Of a stretch of DNA of 64,000 bases, positions 46,907-56,782 are shown piece by piece (position 1 is the stretch's first letter; every line of letters begins with the position of its first letter). Source of the stretch: Leucobacter coleopterorum. Its GTDB lineage: Bacteria > Actinomycetota > Actinomycetes > Actinomycetales > Microbacteriaceae. The stretch spans positions 806,001 to 870,000 of the forward strand of contig NZ_CP049933.1 in NCBI RefSeq assembly GCF_011382985.1, given 5' to 3'. A model generated the notes under the pieces. It was not told the DNA's origin and ran no database searches. It saw only the letters and a list, made by a program, of their open reading frames with translations. A program made the position numbers and the translations under genes.

Positions 46907-48628
46907 ATGGTGGTCGACACACTCTTTACGGGCGGCAGGATCCGAACGTTTGATCCCGAGCAGCCCTGGGCTGAAGCCCTCGGGGTCACTGACAACCGCA
47001 TTAGTTACGTCGGTTCTCTTGAGGATGCTCCAGAGGCTCGACACACGGTGCAATTGGAAGGGCGTCTGCTCACCCCGGGAGTTGCAGATACCCACAACCA
47101 CCTGTTGCTCGGGTTTGACGATCTCGCGGTGAGTCTCGACCAGGTGCAGAGCCTCGACGTAGTGCGTGCTCGCATCGCGGAGTTTGCCGAAACGCATCCT
47201 GAACTCGACTGGGTCTGCGCAGAGAACGCGCTGTACTCCGTCGTGGAGGGCCGACGGCCCAACGCCGATGATCTTGTTGGGGTTACCGACAAACCCGTTT
47301 TTATTACGACCTACGATCAGCACTCCGTGTGGCTCAACCGCCCGGCGCTTGCCAAGCTTGGCATACTCAACGGTGGCGATATCGCCTGGGGTAACCCTGA
47401 AGTCGATGCCACCACTGGTGAACCAACCGGATGGATTACCGACTTCTACACGAGCGCGATGACCATTGCCGGTCTGGCCGAGCTGCAGCGAGACATTCCG
47501 ATGTATTCACCGGATCGCCGCTACCGCAAGATTACGAACAGTCTAGAGATGGCGGCTCGTGTTGGCATCACGACCGTCGTGGAACCGCAGGTCCCACTCG
47601 CCGAACTCGATCTGTTCGCCCGGGCTGAGCGCGAGGGTAAACTCACTTCTCGCACCATCGCGGCAATCTACCACCCGGTGGGTGCTGACGGAGACTTTCG
47701 TGAGCGCATTACTGGGGCGATTCGTGAAACCCCGCAGCACGACCGCTTCGCTCTCGGGCCCGTCAAGCTGTACGCCGATGACGTGATCGAACCCCACACC
47801 GCGGCCATGCTCGCTGACTATGCAAACCGGCCAGGGCATCGTGGGCACACGAGCCTGGAGCCAACAGAGTTTACGAAGCTGTTTGTCGAGCTCGACCGGC
47901 TCGGATATCAGGTACACACGCACGCCACCGGTGATTGGGGGACGCAGCTCACTCTCGACTCAATCGAAGCGGCGCTGCAGGCCAACGGTGCCCGCGACGC
48001 ACGGCACGGCATTGTGCACGTTGAGTGTCTTGCCCCCGAAGATTTGCCACGCTTCCGTGAGCTCGGAGTTGTTGCTGCGATGCAGCCGCGGCACGCGTCT
48101 CCCGACCTCGTGGCAGGCACCTGGATGGACAATGTCGGTGAGGCTCGGTGGGATCGCGCATGGCGTTTCCGCTCGATGATCGAGTCTGGGGCTCGTGTGA
48201 CATTCTCGAGCGACTGGCAAGTGGGTGAGATGGATCCTCTCGTGGGAATCTACAGTGCCATGACGCGTGCGCGACTGGACGGGCAGGACGCCTGGACCGT
48301 GGGAGAGCGTCTCGATCTTGACCGGACGCTTGAGGCATACACCAAGGGCGGTGCTGAGGCATTCCACCGTGAAAGCACTGTCGGCATGCTGCGGGTCGGC
48401 TACCTCGCTGACCTGGTCGTGTGGTCGGGTGACCTTTACAGTATGGAGCCCCAGGAGATTCTCGAGCAGCAGGCTGACCTCACGGTTGTCGGAGGAACCG
48501 CGATCCACGACTTGCGTGGCGAGCTCAACGGAGTCGCTGTCGCCGCTAAGCTTTCGGACCCTGCTGGGCACGGCCAGGCGTGCAGCGAACCGAACGCTGC
48601 CCAGCATTCACACTCTCACATTTCTTAA
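46907..48628 (+). CDS. YtcJ-like metal-dependent amidohydrolase
   Basis: 573 residues of the amidohydrolase superfamily (Amidohydro_3): N-terminal beta part DTLFTGGRIRTFDPEQPWAEA, metal-binding ADTHNHLLLGFDD (His-X-His), HTHATGDWGTQLTLD, CLAPEDLPRFRELGVVAAMQPRHASPDL in pieces, and FSSDWQVGEMDPLVGIYSA with the C-terminal metal Asp. RBS CAGGAG precedes ATG 46907. A His-rich tail (QHSHSHIS) ends the protein. The permease 18 bp downstream suggests import and hydrolysis of one nitrogenous compound. Intact. Confidence 0.88.
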   Translation: MVVDTLFTGGRIRTFDPEQPWAEALGVTDNRISYVGSLEDAPEARHTVQLEGRLLTPGVADTHNHLLLGFDDLAVSLDQVQSLDVVRARIAEFAETHPELDWVCAENALYSVVEGRRPNADDLVGVTDKPVFITTYDQHSVWLNRPALAKLGILNGGDIAWGNPEVDATTGEPTGWITDFYTSAMTIAGLAELQRDIPMYSPDRRYRKITNSLEMAARVGITTVVEPQVPLAELDLFARAEREGKLTSRTIAAIYHPVGADGDFRERITGAIRETPQHDRFALGPVKLYADDVIEPHTAAMLADYANRPGHRGHTSLEPTEFTKLFVELDRLGYQVHTHATGDWGTQLTLDSIEAALQANGARDARHGIVHVECLAPEDLPRFRELGVVAAMQPRHASPDLVAGTWMDNVGEARWDRAWRFRSMIESGARVTFSSDWQVGEMDPLVGIYSAMTRARLDGQDAWTVGERLDLDRTLEAYTKGGAEAFHRESTVGMLRVGYLADLVVWSGDLYSMEPQEILEQQADLTVVGGTAIHDLRGELNGVAVAAKLSDPAGHGQACSEPNAAQHSHSHIS

Positions 48629-48646
48629 CAAAAAGGACTACCAACG

Positions 48647-50058
48647 ATGTCAACGCTGCCATCCCACTCCGCAATCGCCGCGGGTGACGACCAGATTGCT
48701 CACACCCTTACGCATCAATCCGGCCAACTCAAACGAACGCTCAAACTGCGGCACCTTGTGTTCATCGGACTCGCCTACATGGCACCCCTGGCGGTATTTG
48801 ACATGTTTGGCATAGTGGCGGAGGAGACCGACGGACATGTGCCGTTGGCCTACCTTGTTGTGATCGTCGCGGTGCTGTTTACTGCGTTTAGCTACTCACG
48901 TATGGTGCGGTTCTTTCCGATCGCGGGATCGGCCTACACCTACGCGAAGGAAGCGATCAATGCTCACCTGGGCTTTCTCGTCGGGTGGGTAGCCACTCTC
49001 GACTACCTGCTGCTGCCGATGATCAATGCGATTCTGTCGGCGATCTACATGGGCGCAGTGTTTCCTGACGTGCCGTTTTGGGTGTGGGTGCTGCTCACAA
49101 TCGGTATCTGCACCGTGTTCAATCTGATGGGTGTGAAGCTTGCCGCGAGCATGAATGTGCTGCTGGTGTCCATCCAGCTTGTTGTTGCCGTGGTGTTTGT
49201 GGTGCTGACGATCGTGAACATCTCGAACGGCGCAAACGGTGCCGAATTCAACGCAACGCCGTTCTTCTCGAGCGATATTCAGATGGTGTCTATTGCCGCT
49301 GGTGCTGCGATACTCGCGCTCTCGTTTCTCGGCTTCGACGCGGTGTCTACGTTGGCTGAAGAAGCCGAAAAGCCGGAGCGAGACATCCCCGCGCGATCTT
49401 CATCATCATCGGTGTTGCCGGAGCGTTTTTCATCACCGTGACCTACGTCATGCAGACCCTCTTCCCAGACGTTACCCTGCTTGCCGATGTGGTCGGTGCG
49501 TCACCCGAGATCGCGAAGTACATCGGTGGGGCGGCGTTTCAGGCCATCTTCGTTGGGGGCTACATGATGGCCGTGCTCGGGTGTGGCATCACACAGCAGA
49601 TGAGCGCGGCCAGGCTTCTCTACGCAATGGGACGTGACGGAGCACTGCCGAGACGACTGTTCGGTGGAGTGAACCCGCGCACCGGAGTACCCGTTGTAAA
49701 CGTACTGATCGTTGCTGCTATCGCGCTTACCGCTTTGTTTGTGGATCTGGATCAGGCCGCGTCAATGATCAACTTCGGAGCCTTTATCGCGTTCACCTTC
49801 GTGAATCTCTCCGTGGTCTTCGTGTTCTTCCGCTTTTTGAAGCGTCGGAGCGCTGATGCTTGGCTCGGATTCGTAGTGGTCCCAGCCATAGGTGTTGTCA
49901 TCAACGTCTGGTTGTGGTTGAGCCTTGACACAGTTTCCATGGTCATCGGTGGAATCTGGCTCGCGATAGGGGTCGTTTATCTGCTCGTGAAAACCCGGGG
50001 GTTACGAGCAGCGGCGCCGGATCTCACGGGCCCAATCAATATCGGGATGTACGAGTAG
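48647..50058 (+). CDS. puuP: PuuP-like APC permease, putrescine/amino-acid importer (frame broken once)
   Basis: About 471 residues, 12 helices. The N-terminal half matches the pattern of putrescine importer PuuP: VFIGLAYMAPLAVFDMFGIV, FPIAGSAYTYAKEAINAHLG, DYLLLPMINAILSAIYM; later LSFLGFDAVSTLAEEAE. CCCC at 49387-49390 must be five, restoring PERDIPRAIFIIIGVAGAFF. Downstream of the amidohydrolase under the same TetR-type control. Substrate inferred by resemblance only. Confidence 0.85.
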
Positions 50059-50072
50059 CCCGACGGCCTATC

Positions 50073-50558
50073 TCAGTGAGTGTAGGTATCGACCGCGAGG
50101 ATCTTGACCGCGATCTCGTTACCGTTGGGGGCCCGGTAGCTTGCTTCTTCGCCCACTTTGAGACCAAGGATCGAGGCCCCCAGGGGGCTCTCGGCGCTGT
50201 ACACGTCGAGGTCTGAGCCATCAGCGAGTTCGCGGCTGCCGAGCAGGAAGCGCTCTTCGTCGCCGAAGAGCTCCGCAGTGATGACGGTGCCGATCTCAAC
50301 GACACCCTGCGCCTTCGGGGCCTCGCCGATTACGACGTGCTTCAGCAGCTCTTCGAGGTCACGGATGCGCGCCTCCATCTTGCCCTGCTCGTCTTTGGCG
50401 GCGTGGTATCCGCCGTTCTCTTTCAGGTCGCCCTCTTCGCGGGCCGCCTCAATGCGGGCCGCAATGTCTTTTCGGCCAAATCCTGTCAGATGGTCAAGCT
50501 CACCCTTGAGTCGGTCAAAAGCGTCTTGCGTCAGCCAAGTCTGCGTGGGTTCGGCCAT
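50073..50558 (-). CDS. greA: Transcription elongation factor GreA
   Basis: 161 residues. N-terminal coiled coil with acidic tip AAREEGDLKENGGYHAAKDEQ and C-terminal FKBP-like domain (SPLGASILGLKVGEEASYRA). Rescues backtracked RNA polymerase by stimulating transcript cleavage. GAGGA lies before the ATG. DUF4307 and mca nearby match common actinobacterial order. Intact. Confidence 0.95.
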   Translation of the reverse strand: MAEPTQTWLTQDAFDRLKGELDHLTGFGRKDIAARIEAAREEGDLKENGGYHAAKDEQGKMEARIRDLEELLKHVVIGEAPKAQGVVEIGTVITAELFGDEERFLLGSRELADGSDLDVYSAESPLGASILGLKVGEEASYRAPNGNEIAVKILAVDTYTH

Positions 50559-50610
50559 GGTCGATCCTCATTTCAGAGTATGCGCGGTGTGCCGCGCGGG
50601 ATAAGCGCAA

Positions 50611-50631
50611 CGCCCCAACGAGGTTAGGGCG
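50611..50631 (-). terminator. Weak hairpin between the DUF4307 gene and greA
   Basis: Stem of 9 bp with one mismatch (CGCCCCAAC / GTTAGGGCG) and a 3-nt loop; followed on the minus strand by a short T-containing stretch but no real U-run. Confidence 0.3.
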
Positions 50632-50700
50632 CGCGATCAAGAATATCAGTGGAGATTCTCGGCGGTCGCATTTTCGCAAGTATGTCGAACTACTCGAAAC

Positions 50701-51225
50701 CTACTTGGAGGGTTCGACGATCCAGCATTCCTTTGCGTAGGCGGCTGTAGCCGGGCCAACCGTGTGTACGGGCGCGTTGACCGTTGTGATGCGCTTGTCG
50801 CTCACCGGCAGTTCAACTACGCTCCAGCCAACGGATGCCTTCGATGTGTTGAGTGCCTCGACCACGCAGGCCACGGGGGTGTTCGCCGGAGCCGTCACTT
50901 CAAATTTCATCGTGCCCGAGAACTCGCCTGTCTTTTTGAAGACAATGTCTTGTGCTTTGATTTGATTCGCGTTCTGCCAGCCGCTGAAGGCCAGAAAAGC
51001 AACTCCTGCGATGACAAGAGTGACGCCCGCAATCCAAGCGAAGCGGCGATCCACTCGACGTTTTTTACCGCGTCCGTAACGATCTTCGAGGCTCTGTGTG
51101 GTTGTGGCTGGCGCAGAAACCGAGGCGTTCGCCGCGGTTGCGTCAGGATCGAGTGGGGGTGCTGCCGGGGAGGCGGCCTGTGACACGGGATCCTCCGATG
51201 TGAACAAAGCTAAACTAGATGCCAC
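50701..51225 (-). CDS. DUF4307 membrane-anchored protein
   Basis: 174 residues: an Ala/Pro/Asp-rich N-terminus, the motif LEDRYGRGKKRRVDRRFAWI, one membrane helix, and an extracytoplasmic beta domain with two Cys (PVACVVEAL and KECWIVEP). The family is actinobacterial and commonly sits beside greA and mca. Start is uncertain: GTG 51225 is used, but internal starts in the first 40 residues are possible. Function unknown. Confidence 0.82.
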   Translation of the reverse strand: MASSLALFTSEDPVSQAASPAAPPLDPDATAANASVSAPATTTQSLEDRYGRGKKRRVDRRFAWIAGVTLVIAGVAFLAFSGWQNANQIKAQDIVFKKTGEFSGTMKFEVTAPANTPVACVVEALNTSKASVGWSVVELPVSDKRITTVNAPVHTVGPATAAYAKECWIVEPSK

Positions 51226-51272
51226 TGCCAGCGTACCGGGAACTTCCGGGAGGCACTTGTGAAAGGAAGCGC

Positions 51273-52142
51273 ATGACGCTCAGGTTGATCGCGGTGCACG
51301 CGCACCCCGATGACGAATCCAGCAAGGGTGCCGCAACCTACGCGCACTATCTTGACCACGGTGTTGAGGTGCTGATTGTGAGCTGCACGGGTGGCGAGCG
51401 TGGTGATGTGTTGAACGAGTTGGTCGCCCGCGATCCCAAGAGTCGTCGTGATCTTGCAGGCCTGCGTCGCGACGAGATGGCCCGTGCTCGCGACATTATT
51501 GGGTTTGAACACCGCTGGCTTGGCTATCAAGACTCAGGGCTGCCCGACGAGGGCGATCCTGTGCCAGCTGGCTCCTTCGCCGATATTCCCGCCGAGGTCT
51601 CAGCTGAGGCACTCGTGCGGATCGTGCGCGAGTTCCGTCCGCACGTCATGATCACTTACAACGAGCAGGGTGGCTACCCCCACCCCGACCACATTCGCTG
51701 CCACGAGGTCAGCAAGATTGCATGGGAGGTCTCGGGTGACGCCGAGAGCTATCCCGACGCCGGCGAACCTTGGACCATCAAGAAGCTCTACTACGAAGAG
51801 ATCTTTAACGCAGAGCGTATGGAGTCGGTGTACCAGTGGCTGCTGCAACACGAGCCCGAATCGCCGCTGATTGAGCAGTTCGCAGAGATGCGCGAGTGGA
51901 TGTCCCGCCGTCCGAACCGGGGCACCGCCAAGATCGACGTCGGTCGTTTTTTCGAGCGCCGCGACGAGGCGCTGCGTGCACACGCGAGCCAGGTTGCGCC
52001 CGACAGTTCGTTCTTCTTCTGGCCGAACGAACTGCAGCGACAGGCCTGGCCGTTTGAGGATTACCGTCTCGCGGCTTCGCGGGTGGCAACGAGCGAGTTT
52101 GAAGCAGATCTGTTTCAGGGGATTGAGGAGAAGATCGCGTGA
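51273..52142 (+). CDS. mca: Mycothiol S-conjugate amidase Mca
   Basis: Zinc amidase of the LmbE/MshB family that cleaves mycothiol-toxin conjugates to a mercapturic acid and GlcN-Ins. 289 residues: zinc site AVHAHPDDESSKGAATYAHY and GYPHPDHIRCHEVS, TGGERGDVLNE. The length and the YYEEIFNAERM and SSFFFWP segments favour Mca over MshB. RBS AAAGGAAG before ATG 51273. Intact. Direct evidence of mycothiol metabolism. Confidence 0.92.
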   Translation: MTLRLIAVHAHPDDESSKGAATYAHYLDHGVEVLIVSCTGGERGDVLNELVARDPKSRRDLAGLRRDEMARARDIIGFEHRWLGYQDSGLPDEGDPVPAGSFADIPAEVSAEALVRIVREFRPHVMITYNEQGGYPHPDHIRCHEVSKIAWEVSGDAESYPDAGEPWTIKKLYYEEIFNAERMESVYQWLLQHEPESPLIEQFAEMREWMSRRPNRGTAKIDVGRFFERRDEALRAHASQVAPDSSFFFWPNELQRQAWPFEDYRLAASRVATSEFEADLFQGIEEKIA

Positions 52143-52384
52143 CTTTGATGAACCAAATGATGTGGATTGCCGAGAAGAACGCTGAGTTTGATCCCGACAA
52201 GGTGACCCCGGGTGTTGCCGGATTCGTGATGGTGGCCATACTTGCCGTTGCCATTATTCTGCTCGGTTTCAACCTGGTGAAGCGACTGCGTCGTAATGCG
52301 TACCGGTCAGAAATTCGTGAAGATATTGCGAATGAACTTGCCGGGGAGAGGCTCAGGACTCCGATCCGCGTGGCTGATTTGTGA
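52139..52384 (+). CDS. Single-helix small membrane protein after mca
   Basis: 81 residues (or 78 from ATG 52148): IAEKNAEFDPDKVTPGVAGF, one helix MVAILAVAIILLGFNLV, then a basic RLRRNAYRSEIRE tail. A conserved follower of mca in related actinobacteria as far as I recall; function unknown. Overlaps mca and recQ. Confidence 0.75.
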   Translation: MTLMNQMMWIAEKNAEFDPDKVTPGVAGFVMVAILAVAIILLGFNLVKRLRRNAYRSEIREDIANELAGERLRTPIRVADL

Positions 52385-54261
52385 TGGTGGGCGATAACGG
52401 GGCTTCTGCCCGCGCGGCACGCGATCCGCTGCTGGTTCTCTCCGAGGTCTTTGGTTACGACAGTTTCCGAGGTGAGCAGGAAGCTGTCGTTCGGCACGTG
52501 ATCGCAGGGGGCGACGCGGTTGTGCTGATGCCCACTGGCGGTGGCAAATCGATGTGCTTCCAGATCCCGTCGCTGATTCGTGAGGGCACCGGGATTGTGC
52601 TCTCGCCGCTTGTCGCGCTGATGCACGATCAGGTGGCTGCGCTGCGGCTCGCGGGTGTGAATGCTGCGGCACTGAACTCTTCCATGAGCATCGAGGATCG
52701 CCGCGAGGTTGAGCGAGCCTACGCCGCAGGAGAGCTGGAAATGCTCTACCTCGCCCCGAGCGCTTGGCCGCTGCGGGTACGGTCGAACTGCTCAAGCGTG
52801 GCCGCATTGCGCTCTTTGCGATCGACGAGGCTCACTGTGTGTCGCAGTGGGGGCACGATTTTCGGCCGGACTACCTGCGGCTCGGGGCGCTCGCCGAGCA
52901 CTGGCCCGAGGTACCACGGATTGCGCTTACGGCGACCGCGACACCCGAGACTCACCGTGAGGTCACCGAGCGACTGCACCTCGGCGGCGCGCGACACTTT
53001 GTTGCGAGTTTTGACCGCCCCAATATTCGCTACCGCATCGAATCGAAGCAGAACGCGCGCGCCCAGCTGATCGACTTTGTGCGAGGTTCGCACTCGGGCG
53101 AGGCCGGAATTGTGTACGCGCTCAGCCGCAAGCGAGTCGAGCAGACTGCTGCAGCTTTGTGCGCCGCGGGTATTGATGCGGTTGCCTATCATGCGGGCTT
53201 GCCTGCCTCTGAGCGTCTTGAAGCGCAGACTAGATTCTTGCGTGAGGACGGTGTGGTTGTGGTGGCCACCATTGCCTTTGGCATGGGCATCGACAAACCC
53301 GACGTGCGTTTTGTCGCACACATCGACCTGCCGAAGTCGGTGGAGGGCTACTACCAAGAGACGGGTCGCGCGGGCCGAGACGGTCTGCCTTCCGAAACCT
53401 GGCTCGCATACGGCCTCGCCGATGTTGTGCAGCAGCGGCAGATGATCGAGTCGGGGAAGGCGACGCCGCTACGCGCGCGAATCAGACGCGGCATCTCAAC
53501 CAGATGCTTGCGCTCTGCGAGGGTGTTGAGTGTCGGCGCGTGTTTTTGCTGCGCTACTTTGGTGAGACCGGGGTTGCGGCCTGTGGCAACTGTGATGTCT
53601 GCCTCAATCCGCCAAGTTTGTGGAACGCGACGATCCCGGCACAGATGCTGCTCTCGACGGTGATCCGCACGCAGCGCGAACGCTCGCGCACCTACGCCGC
53701 TGGCCAGCACATCGACGTGCTGCGCGGGGTTGCTTCAGAACGGGTCACGCAGATGCGGCTCGACGAGCTCTCAACCTGGGGATTGGCAAAGACTGGTCTG
53801 TCGCCCAGTGGCGTGGCCTGGTGCGGCACATGCTCGCGGTTGGGTTACTTGAAGCGCAGGGCGAGTGGGGTGTGCTCGCACCGACCGAAGCGGCGAAACC
53901 GGTGTTGCGCGGTGAGGCCGAGGTGCACATGCGCGAAGAGGTTGTGGTGCGGGCCGGGCGCAGTGGGCGTGCGGTGCGCGGGGCACCGGGGTCAGGATCC
54001 GGCGCTGGATCGAAGCGGTCAGCCGCTGCGGCCGACCTCACCGCCGATCAGGCCGAGGTGTTTGAGCGGCTGCGATCCTGGCGTGCTGAAGAAGCGAAGC
54101 GACAGGGCGTGCCTGGCTACGTGGTGTTTAGTGACGCGACGCTCGCTGCGCTGTCGGTGCACATGCCCGGTGACGATGCGGCGCTCCTAGCGATCTCCGG
54201 CATCGGTGAGGTGAAGCTGGAGCGCTACGGGGCGGCGGTGCTTGGAGTGTTGCAGGGGTAA
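52384..54261 (+). CDS. recQ: ATP-dependent DNA helicase RecQ (frame broken three times)
   Basis: About 626 residues after repair: [15 protein letters not shown] (Walker A), [19 protein letters not shown] (DEAH), [35 protein letters not shown], the RQC zinc site [17 protein letters not shown]...CGNCDVC, and a C-terminal HRDC domain ([18 protein letters not shown]). Lesions: CCCC 52754-52757, GGGG 53454-53457, GGGG 53778-53781, each needing five bases. Three breaks of the same type in one gene argue strongly for sequence error. Its stop lies 6 bp from the convergent SRPBCC gene. Confidence 0.92.
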
Positions 54262-54267
54262 CTTCTG

Positions 54268-54732
54268 TCAGGATTCAACGAGGTTGGCGAGTTGCTCCGT
54301 GACGAAGGTCCACCCTTCAAAGAGACCAAGTTCATTGTGCTGAGCGAGAGCCTCGGGGGTGCCGTGTCGTGCAATGATTCGGTACAGGGTGCCCTCGGGA
54401 TGGTCTGCGAGAGTAACCTCGCCGCTTACCGCAACAGGAGCAGGCGAGGCCGGCCGCAACTTGCTGTCCACCGCGTTTGTGAACACCAATCGCTCGTGCC
54501 TGTCGACGACGAGGAACGCCGCGTCCATGTGGGGACCGTACTCTCGACCGTCCTCGCTCATGGAGGTGATGAACCCGCCGCCCGATTTTGGGGTGAACGA
54601 ATCAACCCGGCACAGGTAGGGCTTCGGGATCCACCACTGTGAGAAGAGGTCCGGTGTTGTCCACGCGTCCCAGACTGCTGCCCGGGGTGCACGAATGACA
54701 CGTTCAATGGTGAGATCGAGTTCGGGATTCAT
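54268..54732 (-). CDS. SRPBCC/AHSA1-family protein
   Basis: 154 residues: LTIERVIRAPRAAVWDAWTTPDLFSQWW start in pieces, FTPKSGGGF, and C-terminal GLFEGWTFVTEQLANLVE, the layout of Aha1/START-like ligand-binding proteins. No partner ArsR gene is adjacent. Function unknown; possibly stress or small-molecule binding. Intact. Confidence 0.88.
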   Translation of the reverse strand: MNPELDLTIERVIRAPRAAVWDAWTTPDLFSQWWIPKPYLCRVDSFTPKSGGGFITSMSEDGREYGPHMDAAFLVVDRHERLVFTNAVDSKLRPASPAPVAVSGEVTLADHPEGTLYRIIARHGTPEALAQHNELGLFEGWTFVTEQLANLVES

Positions 54733-54758
54733 TCTGGTTCCTCCGGTTCACGTTGTCA

Positions 54759-54857
54759 TCACGCAACTTGCAGTGGCGTAATCGTGGCTATTTGCTCGGC
54801 GGCCCGGTCTTCGGCGAGATCAAGATGGACGGGCGCTAGCTTGTCAGTGGTAGTCAA
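54759..54857 (-). pseudogene. higA: HigA antitoxin remnant (internal deletion)
   Basis: A 32-codon frame from TTG 54857 reads TTTDKLAPVH joined directly to LDLAEDRAAEQIATITPLQVA. The first part is the usual HigA N-terminus and the second the usual C-terminus; the whole HTH core of about 60 residues is missing. It overlaps the end of the higB remnant as in intact higBA operons. Assignment is from remembered family sequence. Confidence 0.6.
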
Positions 54858-54997
54858 CGATTTCCACTTCCTCTGCTCCAGTCTCCGTCCGCACGAAGCT
54901 TTCGCAGTGCCACCTGGTGAATACTCGGGTCAACCGAGGGCACTCGTTCTCGTCGCCACAGTCGTTCGGTCTCTTTGTCGCCGAACGACTTGATCAC
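54833..54997 (-). pseudogene. higB: HigB toxin remnant (internal deletion and frameshift)
   Basis: From GTG 54997 the frame reads IKSFGDKETERLWRRERV, then PSVDPSIHQVALRKLR, the N-terminal third of a HigB/RelE-type toxin. The next part of the toxin is absent, and in another frame the typical C-terminus VRTETGAEEVEIVDYH-stop follows. About 35-40 residues, including the catalytic region, are lost. Together with the higA remnant this is a dead toxin-antitoxin module in the 54733-55021 gap. Confidence 0.65.
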
Positions 54998-55021
54998 AAT
55001 GGCATTCTAAAACGCCTGGCG

Positions 55022-55796
55022 TTAACTTGGGGAGGTATTTTGAAGATGCAGGTCTGCACGGTTGCGCAGGTAGTCGGGCACCTGCGCAACCGATTCAAGG
55101 AGATCGGCGTGGGGTTGGCCCGCAAAGTCTTCGCGGACGAGTTTTCCGCTGAGCACACCGAGAGTGATCTTGGCACCCGCATTGGATCCGGCGGTGACAT
55201 CAACGAGCGTGTCACCCGCGACGAGTACCTCTTCGATTGAGAGAGTACCTGTCAGTTCCATCGCTCGATGAATCATATAGGGGGCAGGCCTGCCCATCGC
55301 CACCTCATCGCCGCACACCAGCGCGTCAACGGTTACTGCGTCAGAGGTCGCGGATCCCGAACCTGCAGATACCGCCGCCGGGTCGAGCTTCTCTGTCTCA
55401 ACGCCCCATCCGAGTGCGTCGAGCACTCCGGTCGCCACGTCGCGCGAGAACCCGGTGGTCAGGGCTACCTTGATTCCGTCTGCTCGCAGTGCCGCAATAG
55501 CCTCAGGTGCTCCCGCAATCGGGGTCGGGGGAGTCGCCGCGTAGAGTTCCGATAGAATCGCGCGAAAACGGTCGAAGGTGGCATCGACCTTGTCCGCGGG
55601 GTGCTCGGGATCGCCACCGCCAAGCGAGATCAGGGCGGTGATTGCTGCGCGTTTCTCGGTGCCCATCCAGGTTTGCAGGTCTGCTTCAGAAACGGTGACC
55701 CCTGTTTCTTCCACAGACTGTTTGAGGGCTTGATACACGCCACCACCGTCGTTCACGGTGGTGCCGGCCATGTCGAAAACTGCGAGTGTGATCATG
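55022..55796 (-). CDS. Phosphonatase-like HAD hydrolase (PhnX-related, TIGR03351 type)
   Basis: 257 residues. Nucleophile motif LAVFDMAGTTV (DxAGT, the phosphonatase form), Lys in TWMGTEKRAAITAL corresponding to the Schiff-base Lys of PhnX, GRPAPYMI (Arg where typical HADs have Lys) and VLVAGDTLVDVTAGSNAG. These are the features of the PhnX-like clade found next to FAD oxidoreductases and PhnCDE rather than the transaminase PhnW. Likely cleaves phosphonoacetaldehyde or a close relative to phosphate. RBS TAGGAG. It is co-directional with GntR (27 bp gap). Confidence 0.87.
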
Positions 55797-55823
55797 ATTC
55801 TCCTATGGGGGCTGGGGGGGGAT

Positions 55824-56620
55824 CTAGTTGTGTGACAGGCGGCCAGCGCCCGCAGCGAGTGGATCGCGCGTTGCCTCGCCGGCTTCTCGCAACAGCGGTG
55901 TTCGTTGCGCTGCGGAGTTCTCGACCACGAAGCTGGCCATCGATGGCAGGTACTGGTCGTCGGCGCTTTCAATAACCGCTCCGTGCTCGCTGGTTGACAC
56001 ACGGCGCGCCCGCAGTAGCGGGGTCCCAGTTTCGACACCGAGATACTTCGCCTCAAGCGAGCCTGCGCCCACCGCGTCAATTACGTGCCGGGCGCGCATC
56101 GGTACGATGCCGTGGCTGCGCAGAGCCTGGTAAAGACTCCCGGTGTCCACTCCTGCGGGCAAGAGGTGCTGCCCGATTTCGTAGGGGAAAGTTGAGCGTT
56201 CCAGCATCGCCGGCTGGTCGTCAAGCAGCCGCAGTCGGGTGATCGTTACAACGGGGCTGTCGGGGGCAACGTTGAGTTCACGGGCGATATCTTCGCTCGC
56301 GGGATGCCTGCTCGTCTCAATCGAGAGTTGGCCAGGTCGAAACCCAAGATCCCGCGCCCACTCGGTGAAGGACATGAATATGTCGAACGACTGGGCAGGG
56401 GTTGTGCGCTGCACTCGTGGTGGCGCCCCACGCCCACCCGCAATCAATCCTTCCGCCCGCAGCGCGGCGAGTGCCTGTCTGACGGGGCCGCGAGAGGTAC
56501 CGAATTCCTCAATCAGAGACTTCTCGCTGGGTACCCGATCCCCGGCCCGCCAATTTCCCCCTCAATGCGGCCCAGCATCTCTAAATACAGCTGGGCGTGT
56601 AGAGGGGTGTTGGTGCTCAT
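55824..56620 (-). CDS. GntR/HutC-family regulator of the phosphonate locus, PhnF-like (frame broken once)
   Basis: About 265 residues after repair: N-terminal winged HTH (LHAQLYLEMLGRIE, RAGDRVPSEKSLIEEFGTSRG, VRQALAALRAEGLI) and C-terminal UTRA ligand domain (PVVTITRLRLLDDQPAMLERS, DDQYLPSMASFVV). The frame breaks at CCCCC 56557-56561 (coding G run; six needed), restoring EGGNWRAGDRVPSE. Placed between the HAD enzyme and the divergent FAD-phnDCE operon, it probably represses both in the absence of a phosphonate or when phosphate is plentiful. Confidence 0.85.
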
Positions 56621-56782
56621 GACCATAGATTACAAGTTGTCACTACTTCTTTTCTGGGGTTGGGTGACCGGGGAATGAACAAAACATGACAAGATGCGGC
56701 AATTTTCTCGCAACAGTGAATGCTGCGAGAACAGCGCGCTAAAAAGTTGTATTGACTACTTTGTTGCACGCAAGATCGACCC

